Assembly: GCF_013839515.1 (NCBI RefSeq)
Contig: NZ_JACDNQ010000009.1
Location: 1-64,000, forward strand
Direction of reading: 5' to 3'
Length of the DNA stretch: 64,000 bases
Origin: Natronomonas salinimetallica
GTDB lineage: Archaea; Halobacteriota; Halobacteria; Halobacteriales; Haloarculaceae
The first letter of the stretch is position 1. Each line of letters opens with the position of its first letter. Position numbers and translations under genes: made by a program. Under the pieces are notes generated by a model, which ran no database searches, had not been told where the DNA came from, and saw nothing but the letters and a program-made list of their open reading frames with translations. Positions 61,493 through 64,000 of the stretch are shown here, piece by piece.

Positions 61493-62152
61493 TCACGCTT
61501 TTGATTCCGCCGACAGTTCGCGCATGACGCTGAATCCGTCGAGTTCGACCGTAATTCGTTCGGCGATCGTGACGAACACCTCGTGGTGGTCGCCGCCGGG
61601 ATCGATCCGGGTTCGGCTCTCGATGAGGCCGGCCTGCCGGAGCGTGTTGAGTCGACGATAGACGGTCGGTAGCGAGTAGCCGGTCAGGTTCGCCACCTCG
61701 CGTGCGCTCTTGACCTCGCCGTTGAGTACGCTACAACAGCGCCGGGCCTTCTCGTCGCCGAGGGCGTCGAGGACGTCGTTTGCGGTGTCGTCGGACGCCC
61801 GCACCAGCGCGCGTTCGACGGTCTCGAACAGTTCTTTCTTGTCGACCGGCTTGAGGACGTACTCGTCGAAGGGGAGTTCGACCATCCCCTCGTCGGGTTC
61901 GACCGCGGTCACCATCACGACCGGGCAGTCGTGGCCCGCCTCTCTGAGCGTCTCGAGGACTTCGTCGCCGGAGACGCCCGACATCCGGCGGTCGAGCAGT
62001 ACCAGATCGATCGAGCCATCGAACGTTGAGAGGGCCTCTCGACCGCCATAAGCGGTTCTAACGTCGTATCTGTCGTCGAACCACGCCTGGTAGATGTCGA
62101 CGAGTCCCCGCTCGTCGTCGACGGCCAAGATCGTTTCGTTCCCGGTCGGCAT
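61493..62152 (-). CDS. Response regulator with C-terminal winged helix
   Basis: 219 residues. Receiver (7-115): acid pair AVDDERG, phospho-Asp in LVLLDRRMSGVSGDE, T in VTAVEPD, K in VLKPVDK. A linker leads to a winged helix (VANLTGYSLPTVYRRLNTLR, then AGLIESRTRI), so this regulator, unlike the HalX protein at 29090, can bind DNA directly. No sensor kinase gene is adjacent. Confidence 0.87.
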   Translation of the reverse strand: MPTGNETILAVDDERGLVDIYQAWFDDRYDVRTAYGGREALSTFDGSIDLVLLDRRMSGVSGDEVLETLREAGHDCPVVMVTAVEPDEGMVELPFDEYVLKPVDKKELFETVERALVRASDDTANDVLDALGDEKARRCCSVLNGEVKSAREVANLTGYSLPTVYRRLNTLRQAGLIESRTRIDPGGDHHEVFVTIAERITVELDGFSVMRELSAESKA

Positions 62153-62399
62153 CGAGTACTTGTATCTTATGGCCGCCTGATATAATGGTTTGGAAGACGG
62201 CCGAGTGAACCGAACGACGTCGACGGGGGGAACACGACGCGGACCGTCTCATACGAACTGTCGTCGTACTGCCGGCGATACCGATTTCAGGGGATCGCGT
62301 CCCGGCGACCACGCCGTGAACGTATCGCTGACAGCATCGGCTTCCGGCGAGTGCCGGTCCGGGCTGGCGCTCGCCGGTCACGTGGTACGCCGATCCGTC

Positions 62400-63791
62400 T
62401 CAGTCGCCGAACGGCCCCATGCCGCCGAGGCCACCGCCGCCGCCGCCGCCGCCACCGCCCATCTGTTTCATCATCCGTTGCATGTCGCCCTCGCCCATCC
62501 CCTGGAACTGCTTCATCATCTGGCTCATCATCTTGTGTTGTTCGAGCAGCTCCCGGACGGTTTCTTCGTCCTTGCCGGAGCCACGGGCGATCCGTTCGAT
62601 CTGGCTCTGACCGATCGCGCGTGGGTGTTCGAGTTCGGCCTCGGTCATCGAGTCCATGATCACCTCGAAATCCCGAAGCCGATCCTGGGTCATGTCCATC
62701 GCGTCCTCGGGGAGTTGGTCTTTGATCCCGCCGCCGAGGCCGGGGATCATATCGAGCACTTGATCGAGCGGACCCATCCGGTTCATCGCGTTCATCTGGT
62801 TGCGCATGTCCTTGAGAGTGAACTCCCCTTTCATGAGGTCCTCGGGGTCCCAGTCTTCCTCTTCTTGGGTCTCCGCCATCGCACGCTCGACGCGTTCGGA
62901 GAGCTGTTTGAGGTCGCCCATCCCGAGCAGCCGGGAGATGAACCCCGAGGGCTCGAAGCGCTCGATGTCCTTGACTTCCTCGCCGGTACCGAGGAAGGCG
63001 ATCGAGGAGTCGGTCTGGTCGACCGCCGCGAGGGCACCACCGCCCTTCGCCGTCCCGTCGAGTTTCGTGATCACGACGCCGTCGATGCCGACCGCATCGT
63101 GGAAGCGCTCGGCTTGATCTTTCGCCCCCTGACCGATCGCAGCGTCGAGGACGAGCAGGTTCCGGTCGGGATCGGCGACGGACTCGATCTCTTCGAGTTC
63201 GTCGATGAGCGCCTCTTCGAGGGCGTGTCGCCCCGCCGTGTCGACGATGTGGACGTCGGCCTCGGCGGTCTCTTCGAGGCCCGTCCGGGCGATATCGACG
63301 GGATCGTCGTTGTCGGGGTCGCCGTAGAACGCGACCTCCGCGCGCTCGCACATCTCCTTTGCCTGTTCGTAGGCACCGGGGCGGAACGTGTCGGTCTGGA
63401 TCACGGCGGGCCGGAGGCCCTTCTTCGAGAACCACCACGCCATCTTCGCCGCGGTGGTCGTCTTCCCCGATCCCTGGAGTCCCGCGAGCACGATCGTCTG
63501 CTCTTCGAGCGGCAGGTCCGTCGACTCGCCGACCAACTCGACCATCTCCTCGTAGACGATCTTGAGGACGTGATCGCGCGCGGTCGTTCCGGCCGGCGGC
63601 TCCTCCTCTAGGGCCCGCCCGCGGATCGAGTCCGACAGCTCCATGACGAGGTCGACGTCGACGTCGGCCGACAACAGGGATCGCTGGATCTCCTTTACGA
63701 TCTCCTCGACGTCCGCCTCGCTGAGGGTCGTCTTGCCCTGTAGTTTGTCGAGCGTTCCCCGGAGGGAACTGCCCAAGTCGTCGAGTACCAT
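62400..63791 (-). CDS. srp54: Signal recognition particle GTPase SRP54
   Basis: 463 residues. N domain (1-90), G domain with G1 [18 protein letters not shown]3 IVDTAGRH, G4 [12 protein letters not shown], and an M domain (300-430) with Met-rich helices ([24 protein letters not shown]) that bind signal peptides and 7S RNA. It ends in a Gly-rich tail. It recognises nascent membrane proteins at the ribosome. Confidence 0.96.
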   Translation of the reverse strand: MVLDDLGSSLRGTLDKLQGKTTLSEADVEEIVKEIQRSLLSADVDVDLVMELSDSIRGRALEEEPPAGTTARDHVLKIVYEEMVELVGESTDLPLEEQTIVLAGLQGSGKTTTAAKMAWWFSKKGLRPAVIQTDTFRPGAYEQAKEMCERAEVAFYGDPDNDDPVDIARTGLEETAEADVHIVDTAGRHALEEALIDELEEIESVADPDRNLLVLDAAIGQGAKDQAERFHDAVGIDGVVITKLDGTAKGGGALAAVDQTDSSIAFLGTGEEVKDIERFEPSGFISRLLGMGDLKQLSERVERAMAETQEEEDWDPEDLMKGEFTLKDMRNQMNAMNRMGPLDQVLDMIPGLGGGIKDQLPEDAMDMTQDRLRDFEVIMDSMTEAELEHPRAIGQSQIERIARGSGKDEETVRELLEQHKMMSQMMKQFQGMGEGDMQRMMKQMGGGGGGGGGGLGGMGPFGD

Positions 63792-63924
63792 TTGGCGTTC
63801 GTAGACGGTCCAGACTAAAGGCTTTGTTCGTCCCGGGCCGGCCGCCCCCCGACGGCTGTCTCCGATCGGTCAACAGCGCCCCGGAACGGGTAGATTTATC
63901 CGCGCGGGAACGTTCCCATCCGGT

Positions 63925-64000
63925 ATGGCTAGCTTCGAGGAAGCAGAAGAGCGCATTCTCGACAAGATGATCTGTATGCGCTGTAACGCCCGAAACCCGA
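63925..64000 (+). CDS. rpl40e: Ribosomal protein L40e, 5' part
   Basis: The window ends 25 codons into this gene. [20 protein letters not shown], then NARNP is the beginning of archaeal L40e, a 50-residue zinc-ribbon protein of the large subunit; the first CxxC is visible. A TATA-like GATTTATCC lies about 30 bases before the ATG. Confidence 0.88.
   Translation, partial: MASFEEAEERILDKMICMRCNARNP

Overview
The window is haloarchaeal chromosome (class Halobacteria). The proteins are strongly acidic, and many genes start at or just behind a TATA box with no Shine-Dalgarno sequence. It also holds haloarchaeal or archaeal families: HalX-type response regulators, ThiN-domain ThiR, archaeal-type S-adenosylmethionine synthetase, SRP54, ribosomal protein L40e, deoxyhypusine synthase and the small DUF5793/DUF5804/DUF5816 proteins. 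Genus and family cannot be fixed from the sequence alone. No rRNA and no CRISPR array were seen.

Region 1 (1-16.3 kb) is an accessory and defence-rich island with lower GC. It starts with an IS5-type transposase next to the open remnant of an HTH gene. Then come toxin-antitoxin debris (a VapB-like antitoxin with a truncated PIN toxin; the C-terminal part of an AbiEii-like nucleotidyltransferase with its partner gene) and a HEAT-repeat gene end. A membrane-anchored Mrr-type nuclease follows, then a TnpB element inserted inside a small palindromic MITE, and a DUF234-type ATPase. A 1,783-bp cassette follows that has 15-bp inverted ends and an exact 8-bp target duplication but no transposase; its only gene is a membrane glycosyltransferase. 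The island closes with a tightly overlapping operon: a small unknown protein, an AddB-like protein, a Cas4/RecB-like nuclease and a UvrD/nuclease helicase.

Region 2 (16.4-32.9 kb) is mostly metabolism, metal handling and signalling: ThiR, a PhyH dioxygenase/Nramp-like transporter pair, Mrp ATPase, a three-gene Fe-S/NrfD membrane module without a catalytic subunit, deoxyhypusine synthase, a UspA protein, a 5'-nucleotidase-like enzyme, a HalX regulator pair, an HD hydrolase, a peroxiredoxin and two TatA-type translocase genes.

Region 3 (32.9-46 kb) lies between tRNA-Arg(CCT) and tRNA-Gly(TCC). It carries a double CheC protein, cysteine synthase, a gamma-carbonic-anhydrase-like protein, a SlyD-like FKBP, a CYTH protein, S-adenosylmethionine synthetase and a PilB/PilC type IV pilus gene pair. 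Both tRNA genes are followed by inverted and direct partial copies of their own T-arm.

Region 4 (46-64 kb) is core-like: a ferritin-like protein, carA with a divergent Lrp regulator and a palindromic operator candidate between them, an idi-like NUDIX gene lacking the catalytic cysteine, a GTPBP1-type GTPase, beta-carbonic anhydrase, a cold-shock protein, MoaB, an MDR dehydrogenase, MmgE/PrpD, HAD phosphatases, an aminotransferase, dihydrolipoamide dehydrogenase, a response regulator with a C-terminal HTH, SRP54 and the start of rpl40e.

Three repeat systems run across the window: an 80-90 bp palindromic MITE (three copies), nested-hairpin elements resembling IS200/IS605 left ends (three), and short tandem duplications of 18-29 bp between genes (six, one of them running into a possible small gene). 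The strongest candidates for something undescribed are the transposase-less glycosyltransferase cassette and the AddAB-like four-gene operon.
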